Source of the DNA: Anaerolineales bacterium
Lineage (GTDB): Bacteria; Chloroflexota; Anaerolineae; Anaerolineales; Villigracilaceae
Direction of reading: 5' to 3'
DNA length: 64,000 bases
NCBI GenBank assembly: GCA_020847435.1
Contig: JADLBX010000045.1
Span: 1-64,000, forward strand
Shown here: piece by piece, positions 48,695-57,357 of the stretch
How the letters are laid out: every line of letters starts with the position of its first letter
How positions within the stretch are numbered: position 1 is the first letter of the stretch
The notes under the pieces: generated by a model
What the model saw: the letters and a program-made list of their open reading frames with translations, nothing else
Told to the model about the DNA's origin: nothing
The model's database searches: none
Program-made: the position numbers and the translations under genes

Positions 48695-48730
48695 AGAGCG
48701 GCAGGTTTGAAACCTTGCCGCTCTTTATTT
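48695..48730. terminator. Bidirectional intrinsic terminator
   Basis: AGAGCGGCAGGTTT pairs with AAACCTTGCCGCTCT (one bulged T), followed by TTTATTTT. It separates the large membrane protein from the convergent nitroreductase. Confidence 0.8.
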
Positions 48731-48752
48731 TCCTGCTTATCGTTCACAGATT

Positions 48753-49310
48753 TTACTCGATCCACACTGTCCGATCGTCAAACGAGGGACGCGGCGGGCG
48801 CTCCACCGCCGACTCTGGATAACCGATGTACAAGAACGCGAGCACGTGTTGGTCTGGCGCAAAGCCCAAAAATTCTTTCACCTTCACATCCTCTGCCCAT
48901 TCGCCGGTGCGCCATTTGACGGCGAGTCCTTCCGCTTGCGCGGCGAGCAGGATGTTCTGGCACGCCGCGCCGACGGCGGCAATGTTCTCGATCTCTGAAA
49001 TTTTCGCCTCAGCGGGCTGATCCACGCCGACGGCGATGATGAGCGGCGCGCGGCGGGGCAAGGCGCGGGTTTTGGTGAACGCCTCCGCTGGCGCGGCAGG
49101 ATGACGTTCCGCGAAAGAAGCGGCGAAGACGTCGCCGAGTTTGTCGAGTCCGCCTCCCGTCAAAATCACAAAACGCCACGGTCGTACCTTATGATGGCTC
49201 GGCGCCTGCACGCCGGCAGACAATAACTTTTCGATCAACGCGCGCGGCGGCGCGTCTGGCTTTAGGTTGGCTTGCATGTGTCGTTCATAGATCGCTTCAA
49301 AGACATCCAT
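48753..49310 (-). CDS. Nitroreductase-family protein
   Basis: 185 residues from the ATG of MDVFEAIYERH; a longer open frame upstream is antisense to the next gene and rejected. APSHHKVRPWRFVIL (about residue 41) is the FMN-binding region, and FLYIGYPE the C-terminal signature. The RxRR start motif of most nitroreductases is replaced by YERHMQANLKPDAPP. It is divergent from the histone-deacetylase-family gene with a 45-base shared gap. Confidence 0.8.
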   Translation of the reverse strand: MDVFEAIYERHMQANLKPDAPPRALIEKLLSAGVQAPSHHKVRPWRFVILTGGGLDKLGDVFAASFAERHPAAPAEAFTKTRALPRRAPLIIAVGVDQPAEAKISEIENIAAVGAACQNILLAAQAEGLAVKWRTGEWAEDVKVKEFLGFAPDQHVLAFLYIGYPESAVERPPRPSFDDRTVWIE

Positions 49311-49355
49311 AAAATCCTCCGGACTATTGATACAATTAGCCTGCCGGTTCTTACG

Positions 49356-50378
49356 ATGAAAATTTTTTATTCCGAAACGCACCGTAAACACGACCCGCCG
49401 TTCGAGGTCTTCGACGGCGGCTTGCGCGTGCCGTATCTTGAAAACCCCGACCGCATGGACCGCATCCTGAACGCGCTGAGAGCGACCGCTTGGGCAGAGT
49501 TTAGCGAGCCGACGGATTTTGGACTCGACCCGCTGCTCGCGATCCATGATAAAGAATATCTCGCTTTCCTCGCTTCCTGTTGGACGGAATGGCTGGCAAC
49601 GAATCCCCAAGACCCGTCGGTCTTTTTGCCTGCCACGTTTGCCCTGCGACACCAGCCGAAAAAACCGAAATCGTTGTTGGGACGCGGCGGATATTACATC
49701 ATGGACTTGAGCGCGTGCATCACGGCAGGGACGTATGCCGCCGCGCGCGCTTCCGCCAATTGCGCGTTGAGCGCGGCGGAAGCGGTGTCGAACGGGGAGC
49801 GTTCCGCGTTCGCGTTGTGCCGCCCGCCGGGTCATCATGCAGGCAAGGATTACGCGGGCGGCTATTGCTTCATCAACAATGCGGCGGCGGCGGCGCACCG
49901 GTTATCTTCAAGCGGAAATGTCGGCTTGCTCGACATTGACTATCACTGCGGCAACGGCACGCAGGATATTTTCTACAGCCGCGATAATGTGATGACGATC
50001 TCGATCCACGCCGACCCCGATTTTGAATACCCAAGTTTTTACGGTCACGCCAGCGAACGCGGACGAGGCAGAGGTTTTGGTTTTCATCACAATTTTCCCC
50101 TGCCAAAAGGCATAACCGATGCCGACTACATTGAAACGTTGGAACGCGCGTTGGAAATCCTGCGCAATTACAACCCCAAAGCCCTCGTCGTTTCGGCGGG
50201 CATGGATATTTACACCGACGATCCGCTCGGCGCGATCAACGTGACGACGGAGGGCATCCGCGAGATCGGCAGGCGGATCGCTGGGCTCGCCCTTCCGACG
50301 GTGATCGTCATGGAAGGCGGCTACAACAACGAAGCGCTCGGCGTAAACGTCACAGCCTTTCTTGGAGAATTTCAGTGA
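49356..50378 (+). CDS. Histone deacetylase-family hydrolase
   Basis: 340 residues of the arginase/deacetylase fold. Zinc and catalytic residues: RPPGHHAGKDYAGGYCFINN (cited at its limit, His pair about residue 157), LLDIDYHCGNGTQDIF (Asp and His, about 194) and SAGMDIYTDDPLG (Asp, about 285). Bacterial members include acetylpolyamine amidohydrolases and acetoin-utilisation AcuC. Substrate is unknown. It is followed by a surface lipoprotein whose GTG start overlaps its stop. A TTGATACAAT lies 20 bases upstream of the ATG. Confidence 0.87.
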   Translation: MKIFYSETHRKHDPPFEVFDGGLRVPYLENPDRMDRILNALRATAWAEFSEPTDFGLDPLLAIHDKEYLAFLASCWTEWLATNPQDPSVFLPATFALRHQPKKPKSLLGRGGYYIMDLSACITAGTYAAARASANCALSAAEAVSNGERSAFALCRPPGHHAGKDYAGGYCFINNAAAAAHRLSSSGNVGLLDIDYHCGNGTQDIFYSRDNVMTISIHADPDFEYPSFYGHASERGRGRGFGFHHNFPLPKGITDADYIETLERALEILRNYNPKALVVSAGMDIYTDDPLGAINVTTEGIREIGRRIAGLALPTVIVMEGGYNNEALGVNVTAFLGEFQ

Positions 50379-51142
50379 AACGATTTCAATGCTTGCTGGC
50401 TATTTCGATCGCGCTCACAGCCTGCGGCGCTTCGCCGCAGGAACAGGCAACCATGACGGTAACATCCACCATCGCCGCATGGACGGATACTCCCGTCCCA
50501 ACGCAAACGTCCACCCCGACCGGGACCTTCACGCCCACCGTCACACTCACACCGACCGTCACATTCACACCCACCATCACCGCCACAGCGACATTCTCGT
50601 TCCCGGTTGTCACGGTCAACCAGCAGGCGCATTGCAGGTACGGTCCATCATCAGCCTATCTTCACGCCGCCGATTTGTATCCGGGCGATGTGGGCACGGC
50701 GCGCCAGAGATTCGTCAATAGCAAGTGGCTGTACGTCAAATTCGACAAGTTGAAGTATTTCTGCTGGGTCGCGCCCTCGGTGGTAGACGTGGTCGGAGAC
50801 GTAACCACTCTTGCATACACCGAACTGAACCTGCAAGCCATCGGCAGTAACATGTATGGTCCGCCGAAAAACGTCGCCGCGACGCGCGACGGGAACAAAG
50901 TCACGATCACCTGGGACCAGGTAAGCATGACTACCGACGACGACCGCGGCTACCTGCTTGAATTATTCGTCTGCCAGAATACGGCGTATTACTGGTGGAC
51001 AGACGCGTACCCAAACCAATTCACCACGTCATACACAGTCAAAGACGAAGCAGGTTGCGCGCAACCGTCCTCGGGAAAACTCTACACGGTTGAAAAACAC
51101 GGCTTCTCCGAACCGGCGATCATCCCCTGGCCCCCGCCATAA
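50375..51142 (+). CDS. SH3b / fibronectin-III-like lipoprotein
   Basis: 255 residues from a GTG overlapping the previous stop. Lipobox IALTACGAS (Cys about 17), Thr/Pro-rich linker (about 30-73), a bacterial SH3-like domain (AHCRYGPSSAYLHAADLYPG, about 86-105, at limit) and a fibronectin-III-like C-terminal part (GPPKNVAATRDGNKVTITW, about 161-179). Such proteins bind the envelope outside the cell. No catalytic motif is seen. Confidence 0.75.
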   Translation: MKRFQCLLAISIALTACGASPQEQATMTVTSTIAAWTDTPVPTQTSTPTGTFTPTVTLTPTVTFTPTITATATFSFPVVTVNQQAHCRYGPSSAYLHAADLYPGDVGTARQRFVNSKWLYVKFDKLKYFCWVAPSVVDVVGDVTTLAYTELNLQAIGSNMYGPPKNVAATRDGNKVTITWDQVSMTTDDDRGYLLELFVCQNTAYYWWTDAYPNQFTTSYTVKDEAGCAQPSSGKLYTVEKHGFSEPAIIPWPPP

Positions 51143-51183
51143 AGAAATTTGGCAGTGGGTTACTCCGAGGCATTACTCGAAAT

Positions 51184-51213
51184 TTGATAACGAACCGCAA
51201 ATATTCGTATAAT
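51184..51213 (+). promoter_or_regulatory. Promoter TTGATA-18-TATAAT
   Basis: TTGATA at 51184 and TATAAT at 51208 with 18-base spacing, the best sigma-70-like promoter in the window. It should drive the downstream membrane protein and DUF3048 genes. The spacer and downstream gap (140 bases total) show no other feature. Confidence 0.65.
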
Positions 51214-51282
51214 TGCGTAGTCGTTGTTACGCCCTTGCGATCAGCGTGAAGATCGAAAACCACAGTAATTTGAGGAGAAACC

Positions 51283-51891
51283 ATGACCACCGAAACAAAA
51301 ACCGCGAACCCCTCCGCCGCAAGGCGCGATTTCATCTGGAACTTTCTGCTCGGTTTTTTGATCTCCGCCCTGAGCGTGCTCACCGCCGCCTCGAACTACA
51401 TGGCATTCCAGTCAGAAAAGACGTCCGACGACCTCCAATCCGAAGGCGACCGTTCGCTGGCGCTCTCCAACACCGACTACACCCGCGCCAACCAGTTCAT
51501 CATCCTCGATTACACCATGTACGACGGCGAGTACATCCAGCGCGGCGTAGACGATTTCGCCGCGGACTACTACAAAAACAATTTTTCACAGAGCCTGCAA
51601 TCCAGCATTGATCGCGGCTCCGCCTTCGACGACCAATACTACAACGACATGTACGCCGCGTCCGATCAATCGTTCCAGTCTGCGCTGGATAGTTTCGAAG
51701 CCGCCAATGCCGAAAAAGACCGCGAAGGAGGCTATCAACTCGCCATGCTGGTCGCCTCGGTGGGGCTGGCATTCGCCGCCTATGCCTCCCTGCTGAACAA
51801 TGCCAACTTCATCCGCGCCGTCTTCACCCTGCTTTCCCTGGCGCTACTTGGCCTCGGTTCACTCCAACTCCTCATTACGTGGGCATCCTGA
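51283..51891 (+). CDS. Membrane protein with large extracytoplasmic loop
   Basis: 202 residues. One helix at about 18-38, a long acidic loop (about 40-150) with many Asp, Tyr and Gln and repeated DDxxYYxNxF-like pieces, then two helices at about 152-168 and 176-200. The arrangement resembles DUF4337-type proteins but I could not confirm it. Good ribosome-binding site TTTGAGGAG. It overlaps the DUF3048 gene by 13 bases. Confidence 0.65.
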   Translation: MTTETKTANPSAARRDFIWNFLLGFLISALSVLTAASNYMAFQSEKTSDDLQSEGDRSLALSNTDYTRANQFIILDYTMYDGEYIQRGVDDFAADYYKNNFSQSLQSSIDRGSAFDDQYYNDMYAASDQSFQSALDSFEAANAEKDREGGYQLAMLVASVGLAFAAYASLLNNANFIRAVFTLLSLALLGLGSLQLLITWAS

Positions 51892-53540
51892 AGCGCAACC
51901 TATCCCGTTTCGCAACTGCGTTCGTATTCACCGCCCTGCTCGTTTCATGCAATACGGAGCGGGTTGTTCAAGTCACGCCATCTGTGACCTCCCCTCCGAC
52001 GCGTACTTCAACCTTGACGGAGACCGCCTCCCCAACCTTCACTGCGACTCTACAACCGCATCGCGCGCAGGGTCAGCTTGGTCCTAACCAGACAGATTTT
52101 CCGCCGGGGACAAATCCGCTCACCGGGCTGGAGGCGTTCGACGCGTCACTGCTTGAACTGCCCGCCGTGCTGGTTTCGATCAGCAACATGCCAGTGACCG
52201 CGCGTCCGCAGGCTGGACCTGCGTTCGCGCCATGGATCTTCGAGTTCTACATCGGCAATGGCGCAACGCGCTTCATGAGCGTGTTTTACGGCGACAACCT
52301 GCGCGAAATTCCCAACGTCACCGGCGGATGCAAAGTGCGCGACGAAATTTTGCATCCAACAAATACTTGGATCGGCAACCGCGTTTGGTTCGATGAGAAC
52401 GCGGACGGCGTGCAAGAATCGTGGGAGGCGGGAGTCGGCGGCGTGTGCGTCCGTCTGCTGGACGGGACCAGCCGAAATGTCCTGAGTGAAACGACGACGG
52501 ATTCGAATGGATATTTTGCATTCAAGAATCCGTACGTTGACTCGATCATCCAAATTGTCAAACCCGAGTCGTATCAATTCACGTTGCAAAATATCGGCGA
52601 TGAGGATTCCGATTCGGATGCGGACGCGGGGGGCGAGATAAAAGTTCCCGCTGGCGAATCAACCCTCCCGTATTTTGACGCGGGGTTCGTCCTCAACGAA
52701 GCGCCGACGATGACTCCGAGTCCAGTAGTGACGGGGACTCCTCCAAATTGGTTTTTTCCATTTGAGCCATACATCGGACCCGTGCGCTCAGGGCGATTAA
52801 CGTACAACCAGATCGGCGGGATGTTTCCGAATAGTTGTCTTGTGTATGCGAGCGCGGCGTACGACATCGGCGAACAACTCGACGCGTGTGAAATTGTGTA
52901 CGGCGTGGACAAGACGACGCCCAACAGCGCGCTGTTGACGCGTACGCGTTTGCGAGAACTTGCGCGTGAAGCGTTGAACCCGCGGCAACCCGTGAATTAT
53001 TCGGGTAATGTTTTTTCCGAAACGATTCCAAGCGACGGGCGCGCGGCGAACGTGATCAAAGTTTTCTACAACTCATTCACGCAATCGGGCTGGCAATATG
53101 ATCCCATTTCGCAAAGTTATTTGCGATGGACCGATCAAGCCGACCAAACGGGAAATTTATTTCCCGCAACCGATCGGTTGACGGGGCGGCAAACCGCTTT
53201 TGAAAATGTGATCGCGCTATTTGCGGATTATTCACGCTATCGCCATAACCAGTTCGAAATTTTGCTCGGACCCGGGCAAAAAGGACTCGCCTATCTCTTC
53301 CGCGATGGGCAGGCGTTCCGCATTCAATGGTCAACGTTGAACCGCGAGTGGGAAAAAGAAACTGGTTTGCTTCGCCCAATTTATTTTGTTGACTCATTCA
53401 ACAACCCCATCCCCCTCCACCCAGGCAGAACGTGGATTCACCTCGTCACACAGTTTTCGGGTTTGAATGAAACAAAGCCCGGCGAGTGGTCGGTGAGTTT
53501 TGTCCAGCCGCTCGATCCGTTGGATACGCCAACGCCGTAA
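51879..53540 (+). CDS. DUF3048 (YerB-like) lipoprotein with nested SdrD-B domain
   Basis: 553 residues from a GTG start. Lipobox ALLVSCNTE. The DUF3048 N-terminal domain begins at NPLTGLEAF (about residue 79) with RPQAGPAFAPWIFEFYIG (about 110), stops at VFYGDN, and resumes at IGPVRSGRLTYNQIGGMF (about 300). Between, about 160 residues contain an SdrD-B/Cna-B-like beta-sandwich (WIGNRVWFDENADGVQESW, TTTDSNGYFAFKN) with a Thr/Pro linker. The C-terminal DUF3048 part (VIKVFYNSF, HPGRTWIHLV) is complete. The insertion is in a loop and both halves keep their motifs. Function of YerB-like proteins is unknown. Confidence 0.85.
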   Translation: MGILKRNLSRFATAFVFTALLVSCNTERVVQVTPSVTSPPTRTSTLTETASPTFTATLQPHRAQGQLGPNQTDFPPGTNPLTGLEAFDASLLELPAVLVSISNMPVTARPQAGPAFAPWIFEFYIGNGATRFMSVFYGDNLREIPNVTGGCKVRDEILHPTNTWIGNRVWFDENADGVQESWEAGVGGVCVRLLDGTSRNVLSETTTDSNGYFAFKNPYVDSIIQIVKPESYQFTLQNIGDEDSDSDADAGGEIKVPAGESTLPYFDAGFVLNEAPTMTPSPVVTGTPPNWFFPFEPYIGPVRSGRLTYNQIGGMFPNSCLVYASAAYDIGEQLDACEIVYGVDKTTPNSALLTRTRLRELAREALNPRQPVNYSGNVFSETIPSDGRAANVIKVFYNSFTQSGWQYDPISQSYLRWTDQADQTGNLFPATDRLTGRQTAFENVIALFADYSRYRHNQFEILLGPGQKGLAYLFRDGQAFRIQWSTLNREWEKETGLLRPIYFVDSFNNPIPLHPGRTWIHLVTQFSGLNETKPGEWSVSFVQPLDPLDTPTP

Positions 53541-53603
53541 ATTCGGAAACAGGATGTGTCCACTTGGGGATATAATGTAGCCACACAGGAAAAGGAGCCT
53601 GCA

Positions 53604-53894
53604 ATGAGCGAAACGACCGTTGGCGCCCGCGAATTGAAAAATAATTTGAGCCAATACCTGCGACGCGTGAAAGAGGGTGAAATCATCCTCATCACCGAAC
53701 GAGGCAAAGCCATTGGGCAGATCATGCCTGTGCCAGAAACTCTGGAAGAAAAGATGAAAGCGCTGGCGGCCGCGGGGATTGTGGAATGGAGCGGCAAAAA
53801 ACTGAAACCGCGCAAACCGACCATCGTCAACCGCGGTCCGAAACTGGCTTCGGAAATTGTTTCGGAGGGGCGCGATGTTGACTATCTACCTTGA
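53604..53894 (+). CDS. Phd/YefM-type antitoxin
   Basis: 96 residues with AAGGAG before the ATG. VGARELKNNLSQYLRRVKEGE and ILITERGKAIGQI (cited in parts) are the N-terminal DNA-binding and dimer region of Phd/YefM antitoxins. The C-terminal tail (basic KKLKPRKP, then acidic) should bind the PIN toxin encoded next. TATAAT lies 28 bases upstream. It overlaps the toxin gene by 20 bases. Confidence 0.85.
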   Translation: MSETTVGARELKNNLSQYLRRVKEGEIILITERGKAIGQIMPVPETLEEKMKALAAAGIVEWSGKKLKPRKPTIVNRGPKLASEIVSEGRDVDYLP

Positions 53895-54318
53895 TGCAAG
53901 CGCCTTGTTAAAGCGCTACCTAAACGAAGCGGGAGCCAAAGAGACGCGCCAATTAATTGAGCGCGCGGACGAGATCGCAACAACGACGATCACGCGAGTC
54001 GAAATCGCTTCTGCTCTGGCGCGACTGGCTTTTTCACGATCCATCACCGATGCGGAGGAGAGAAAAGCCTGGGCGGAATTTGAAGAGGATTGGGAAGTTA
54101 TCACACGCTTGCCAGTCGCATCGAGATCTTTAGATAAGGCAGTGGAACATGCGCGTCAATACCGTCTGCGCGGTTACGACGCCGTGCATCTTGGCGGCGC
54201 AACATTATGGCAGGGTGAATTGAATCTGCCCGTTCTGCTCGCAACCTTCGATCGGCATCTTTGGTCGGCGGGAAAAAAGGCGGGGCTAGACGTGTGGCCC
54301 GAGGGTTTCGTCCCGTAA
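53875..54318 (+). CDS. PIN-domain toxin (VapC-like)
   Basis: 147 residues. Acidic active-site residues: YLDASALLKRY (Asp about 6), TRVEIASAL (Glu about 44), GYDAVHLG (Asp about 101) and TFDRHLW (Asp about 125), the PIN nuclease set. VapC toxins cut tRNA or rRNA. GGAGGGG is upstream of the ATG. The preceding Phd-type antitoxin gives a mixed Phd-PIN pair. Confidence 0.87.
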   Translation: MLTIYLDASALLKRYLNEAGAKETRQLIERADEIATTTITRVEIASALARLAFSRSITDAEERKAWAEFEEDWEVITRLPVASRSLDKAVEHARQYRLRGYDAVHLGGATLWQGELNLPVLLATFDRHLWSAGKKAGLDVWPEGFVP

Positions 54319-54339
54319 GAAACACAAAAAGTTGATTCT

Positions 54340-55002
54340 GTGCATTCCTATCTCCTCAATCTCATTTCCAGTTTCGAAAAAAACGCCAACCCAACCCAAG
54401 CCGCGCCGATGAAGAAGTACATGCGCGACCAGTTTGATTATCTCGGAATCAAATCTCCGCAGGTGAAGTTGTTGTTGCGGGAGCATGTGACACGTCACGG
54501 CTTGCCGATGCTGGAAGAAATAGATGAAATCGCCCTCGACTTGTGGAGCCTGCCCCAGCGTGAATTTCAATACGTCGCCATGAGCCTGATGGAACGACTC
54601 GAAAAGAAACTGCCCAAGCCGTCGATCAAGACTCTCGAATTCATGATCACACACAACTCATGGTGGGACACCGTGGACAACATCTCGCACATCGTCGGCG
54701 TCCACTTCCGCCGCTTCCCTGATGTGAAGGGAAAGTATCTGAAAAAGTGGCGCTCATCCAAGAATATTTGGCTGAGGCGGACGGCGATCCTTTTTCAGTT
54801 GGATTACAAAAAGGAAACGGACTTCGACTTGCTGTGCAAGATCATCCGCGAGAACCTCGGCTCGGATGAGTTCTTCATCAACAAAGCCATCGGCTGGGCG
54901 TTGCGTCAATATGCGTATACGGATGCGAAAGCCGTGAAGAAATTTGTGAAAGCGACCGACCTGCATCCCCTCAGTCGGCGCGAGGCGATGAAGCATCTCT
55001 AG
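54340..55002 (+). CDS. AlkD-like DNA alkylation repair protein
   Basis: 220 residues of HEAT-like helical repeats, the AlkD/DUF family of DNA glycosylases. FLxPQREFQYVA-like LPQREFQYVAMSLM (about residue 71), THNSWWDTVDNISHIVG (about 105) and WLRRTAILFQL (about 145) carry the Trp/Asp/Arg active-site arrangement; the THNSWWDTVD region is very characteristic. The start is GTG with no ribosome-binding site, so the exact 5' end is uncertain. It acts on bulky or cationic N3/N7 alkyl purines in the known members. Confidence 0.85.
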   Translation: MHSYLLNLISSFEKNANPTQAAPMKKYMRDQFDYLGIKSPQVKLLLREHVTRHGLPMLEEIDEIALDLWSLPQREFQYVAMSLMERLEKKLPKPSIKTLEFMITHNSWWDTVDNISHIVGVHFRRFPDVKGKYLKKWRSSKNIWLRRTAILFQLDYKKETDFDLLCKIIRENLGSDEFFINKAIGWALRQYAYTDAKAVKKFVKATDLHPLSRREAMKHL

Positions 55003-55008
55003 CAACAA

Positions 55009-55043
55009 GGTGACGGTCACTTTGAAAGTGACCGTCACCTTTT
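55009..55043. terminator. Bidirectional terminator, GTGACNGTCAC family
   Basis: GGTGACGGTCACTTT-g-AAAGTGACCGTCACC followed by TTTT, between convergent genes. Its core is the same as the palindrome at 901-931 apart from one compensated base pair. Confidence 0.8.
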
Positions 55044-55432
55044 CATTCCCTATTCCTCAAAAACTCCGTCGCGTCGGTGAAGTGATTTTTCAAATAATCC
55101 CGCACCTGTTCGGGCATCTCCGCTTCATCGAGCGCTTTGTGCATACACCATTTCCACTGGTCGCGCTCGGCGGGACCGATCGCAAACGGCGCGTGCCGCA
55201 TCCGCAAGGCGGGGTGACCGCGTGATTCGATGTAGAGTTGCGGTCCGCCCGACCAGCCTGTGAGGAACATGAACAGTTTCTCACGCGACTGTTTCAAGTT
55301 CTTCGGGTGAATGGCGCGCAGTTGTGCGGCTTCGGGAGCGGAATCCATCAGGTCATAGAAGCGGTCAACGAGACTGCGTACGCCTGTCTCGCCGCCGATG
55401 AGTTCGTAGAGGGAAGGTTGAGGTTCGTTCAT
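55043..55432 (-). CDS. Group II truncated hemoglobin
   Basis: 129 residues with the 2-over-2 globin pattern: LYELIGGETGVRSLVDRFYDLM at the N terminus (cited in part), LTGWSGGPQLYIESRGHPALR (cited in part) with the proximal His in RGHPALRMRHAPF (about residue 74), and the G8 Trp in DQWKWCM (about 91). Group II members bind O2 or NO and protect respiration. It is convergent with the AlkD-like gene. Confidence 0.9.
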   Translation of the reverse strand: MNEPQPSLYELIGGETGVRSLVDRFYDLMDSAPEAAQLRAIHPKNLKQSREKLFMFLTGWSGGPQLYIESRGHPALRMRHAPFAIGPAERDQWKWCMHKALDEAEMPEQVRDYLKNHFTDATEFLRNRE

Positions 55433-55445
55433 AACTTAGGGCAAA

Positions 55446-55841
55446 TCAGGGGTGTATAACCTGCAATCCCAAAGGCTTTTCGTAGCCGTCGAAATCGCTG
55501 TCATTGTGTAAAAGTTGATGATCGTTCTCAATACAATACGTTGCTATCAAACTGTCAATCGTCTTGCGAACGGTGACTCCTTTTTGACGCAAAAGTCGGA
55601 AATTACGCGCGCTTAGCGCCGCCAAGTCCTCGTTCACCATGTTGACATGAACAAACTTCCCAAAAGCGCGGCGGGCTTTCTCAAAATCCGAATCGCCTCG
55701 AAAGCCCTGCAAGACCTCCGCAAGGATCAGATCGCCAATCAAAATCGGGGTTCGATCCACGTTATCGTGAAGGTAATTGGTTTGTGGATTCACGACGCCG
55801 TTGAAATAATCCACCCAAACGCTGGTATCAACAAGGAGCAT
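55446..55841 (-). CDS. vapC: VapC-type PIN toxin
   Basis: 131 residues. LLVDTSVWVDYFNG (Asp about 4), ILAEVLQGF (Glu about 41), KTIDSLIATYC (Asp about 99) and LHNDSDFDG (Asp about 117) form the PIN active site. It is paired with vapB three bases upstream, giving a standard VapBC module separate from the one at 53604-54318. Confidence 0.9.
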   Translation of the reverse strand: MLLVDTSVWVDYFNGVVNPQTNYLHDNVDRTPILIGDLILAEVLQGFRGDSDFEKARRAFGKFVHVNMVNEDLAALSARNFRLLRQKGVTVRKTIDSLIATYCIENDHQLLHNDSDFDGYEKPLGLQVIHP

Positions 55842-55843
55842 GG

Positions 55844-56050
55844 TCAGTTCGTTGAAACGCGCGAGCGGCGTTGTTCATCGAGATTCCCAACCCAAGTCAT
55901 CTTGCCGCGTAATTCGCGCACGTCAGCCTGCTCGCTCAACAAAATCAACAATCGCAAGGCTTCGTGCACCACCTCACGCTTCGTTTTGATGCCTGTCAAT
56001 TTTTGCGCGCGCCCGACAAGTTTATCGTCCAAGACAATGTTGGTTCGCAT
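55844..56050 (-). CDS. vapB: VapB-type antitoxin
   Basis: 68 residues with an N-terminal ribbon-helix-helix motif (MRTNIVLDDKLVGRAQKLTG, at limit) and a C-terminal tail with ELRGKMTWVGNLDE, a common VapB sequence that binds VapC. Its promoter region carries an inverted repeat (56071-56101) that may be the operator. Confidence 0.88.
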   Translation of the reverse strand: MRTNIVLDDKLVGRAQKLTGIKTKREVVHEALRLLILLSEQADVRELRGKMTWVGNLDEQRRSRVSTN

Positions 56051-56070
56051 TCTTTCCTCATTTCCGTGTG

Positions 56071-56101
56071 TATAAATTTCAATTTGTGTGTGTATTATAC
56101 A
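56071..56101. promoter_or_regulatory. Operator-like inverted repeat before vapB
   Basis: GTATAA at 56071 and TTATAC at 56096 are inverse, and GTGTGTAT words repeat around them. TATAAT on the minus strand (56100-56095) overlaps this site. It lies in the shared region with the thiolase promoter (TATAAT at 56133). Confidence 0.4.
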
Positions 56102-56157
56102 TCAAAGCGATTGCGAGCAAGCGATTGGCTTTATAATTGCCGCAACAGGAGATCGCC

Positions 56158-57357
56158 ATGACCAAAGAAAACGAAGCCGTCATCTTATCTGCCGCGCGGA
56201 CGCCAGTGGGAAAATTTCAGGGCGCGTTGAGTTCCGTCCCCGCGACGCAGTTGGGCGCGGTGGCGGTCAAAGCCGCGGTGGAGCGGGCAGGCATAAATCC
56301 CGAAGAGATCGAAGAAGTCATCATGGGCAATGTGGTGCAGGCGGGCGAGGGTCAGGCTCCCGCGCGGCAATCGGGAATCCTAGGCGGCATCCCCGCGACG
56401 GTCAGCGCGAGCACGATCAACAAAGTCTGCGGCTCGGGCTTGAAAGCGGCGATGATGGCGAGTCAAGCCGTTCGCGCGGGCGACGCGTCGCTCTTCGTCG
56501 CAGGCGGATTTGAATCCATGAGCCGCGCGCCGTATCTCGTCAACGGTCGCATGGGCGAACTCAAATTCGGCAACTCGCAAATGACCGACGCCCTGCTCAA
56601 CGACGGCTTGTGGGATCCGTTCGAAAATTGGAGCATGGGCAACGCGGCGGAATTTATTGCGGATGAATACGAGGTGACGCGCGAGGCGATGGACAACTTT
56701 GCGCTTCGCTCTCACGGGAAGGCTGTTGAGGCGCAAGCGGCGGGCAGATTCAAGCCTGAAATTGTCCCCGTGCGAATCGAGAGCCGAAAAGGTGAAGTGA
56801 TCGTCGTAGACACGGACGAAGGTCCGCGCAAAGATTCGACTCTCGAAGCGCTCGCCAAACTCAAGCCCGCGTTCAAAGAGGGCGGCAAAGTGACGCCAGG
56901 CAATTCATCCCCGATGAACGACGGCGGCGCGGCAGTTGTGATTTCATCTCGTGGATACGCCGAAAAAAATGGATTGAAGCCGATGGCGCGTATCGTCGGT
57001 TATGCCCAAGCCGCGCTCGAACCAAAATTTTTGTTCGCTGCGCCCGCGTATGCGATTCCGAAATTGTTGAAGAAGATTGATTGGAAATTATCCGACGTGG
57101 ATTTGATCGAACTCAACGAAGCCTTCGCCGCGCAAGTTCTCGCAGACGGTTACGCCCTCGCCGACCAAGGCTGGGACTGGGACAAGGTCAACGTGAACGG
57201 CGGGGCAATTGCGTTGGGGCATCCGCTCGGCGCAAGCGGCGCGCGCGTGTTGACCACTCTGCTCTACGCGTTGAAAGATCGCGGCTTGAAAAAGGGAATC
57301 GCTTCGTTGTGCCTAGGAGGCGGCGAGGCGGTGGCGATGGCGGTGGAGGTGGAGTAA
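56158..57357 (+). CDS. Acetyl-CoA acetyltransferase (thiolase)
   Basis: 399 residues. Active-site Cys in [12 protein letters not shown] (about residue 89), His in [17 protein letters not shown] (about 352) and second Cys in SLCLGGGEA (about 382). The ATG is preceded by CAGGAGATC. Thiolase II condenses or cleaves acetoacetyl-CoA; with the downstream 3-hydroxyacyl-CoA dehydrogenase it may support beta-oxidation or butyrate-type metabolism. Which direction is used cannot be read. Confidence 0.92.
   Translation: MTKENEAVILSAARTPVGKFQGALSSVPATQLGAVAVKAAVERAGINPEEIEEVIMGNVVQAGEGQAPARQSGILGGIPATVSASTINKVCGSGLKAAMMASQAVRAGDASLFVAGGFESMSRAPYLVNGRMGELKFGNSQMTDALLNDGLWDPFENWSMGNAAEFIADEYEVTREAMDNFALRSHGKAVEAQAAGRFKPEIVPVRIESRKGEVIVVDTDEGPRKDSTLEALAKLKPAFKEGGKVTPGNSSPMNDGGAAVVISSRGYAEKNGLKPMARIVGYAQAALEPKFLFAAPAYAIPKLLKKIDWKLSDVDLIELNEAFAAQVLADGYALADQGWDWDKVNVNGGAIALGHPLGASGARVLTTLLYALKDRGLKKGIASLCLGGGEAVAMAVEVE

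Noticed and set aside
49311-49898. Extension of the nitroreductase frame into the next gene
   Set aside because: Antisense to the deacetylase-family gene and of unlikely composition; the family N terminus fits the ATG at 49310.
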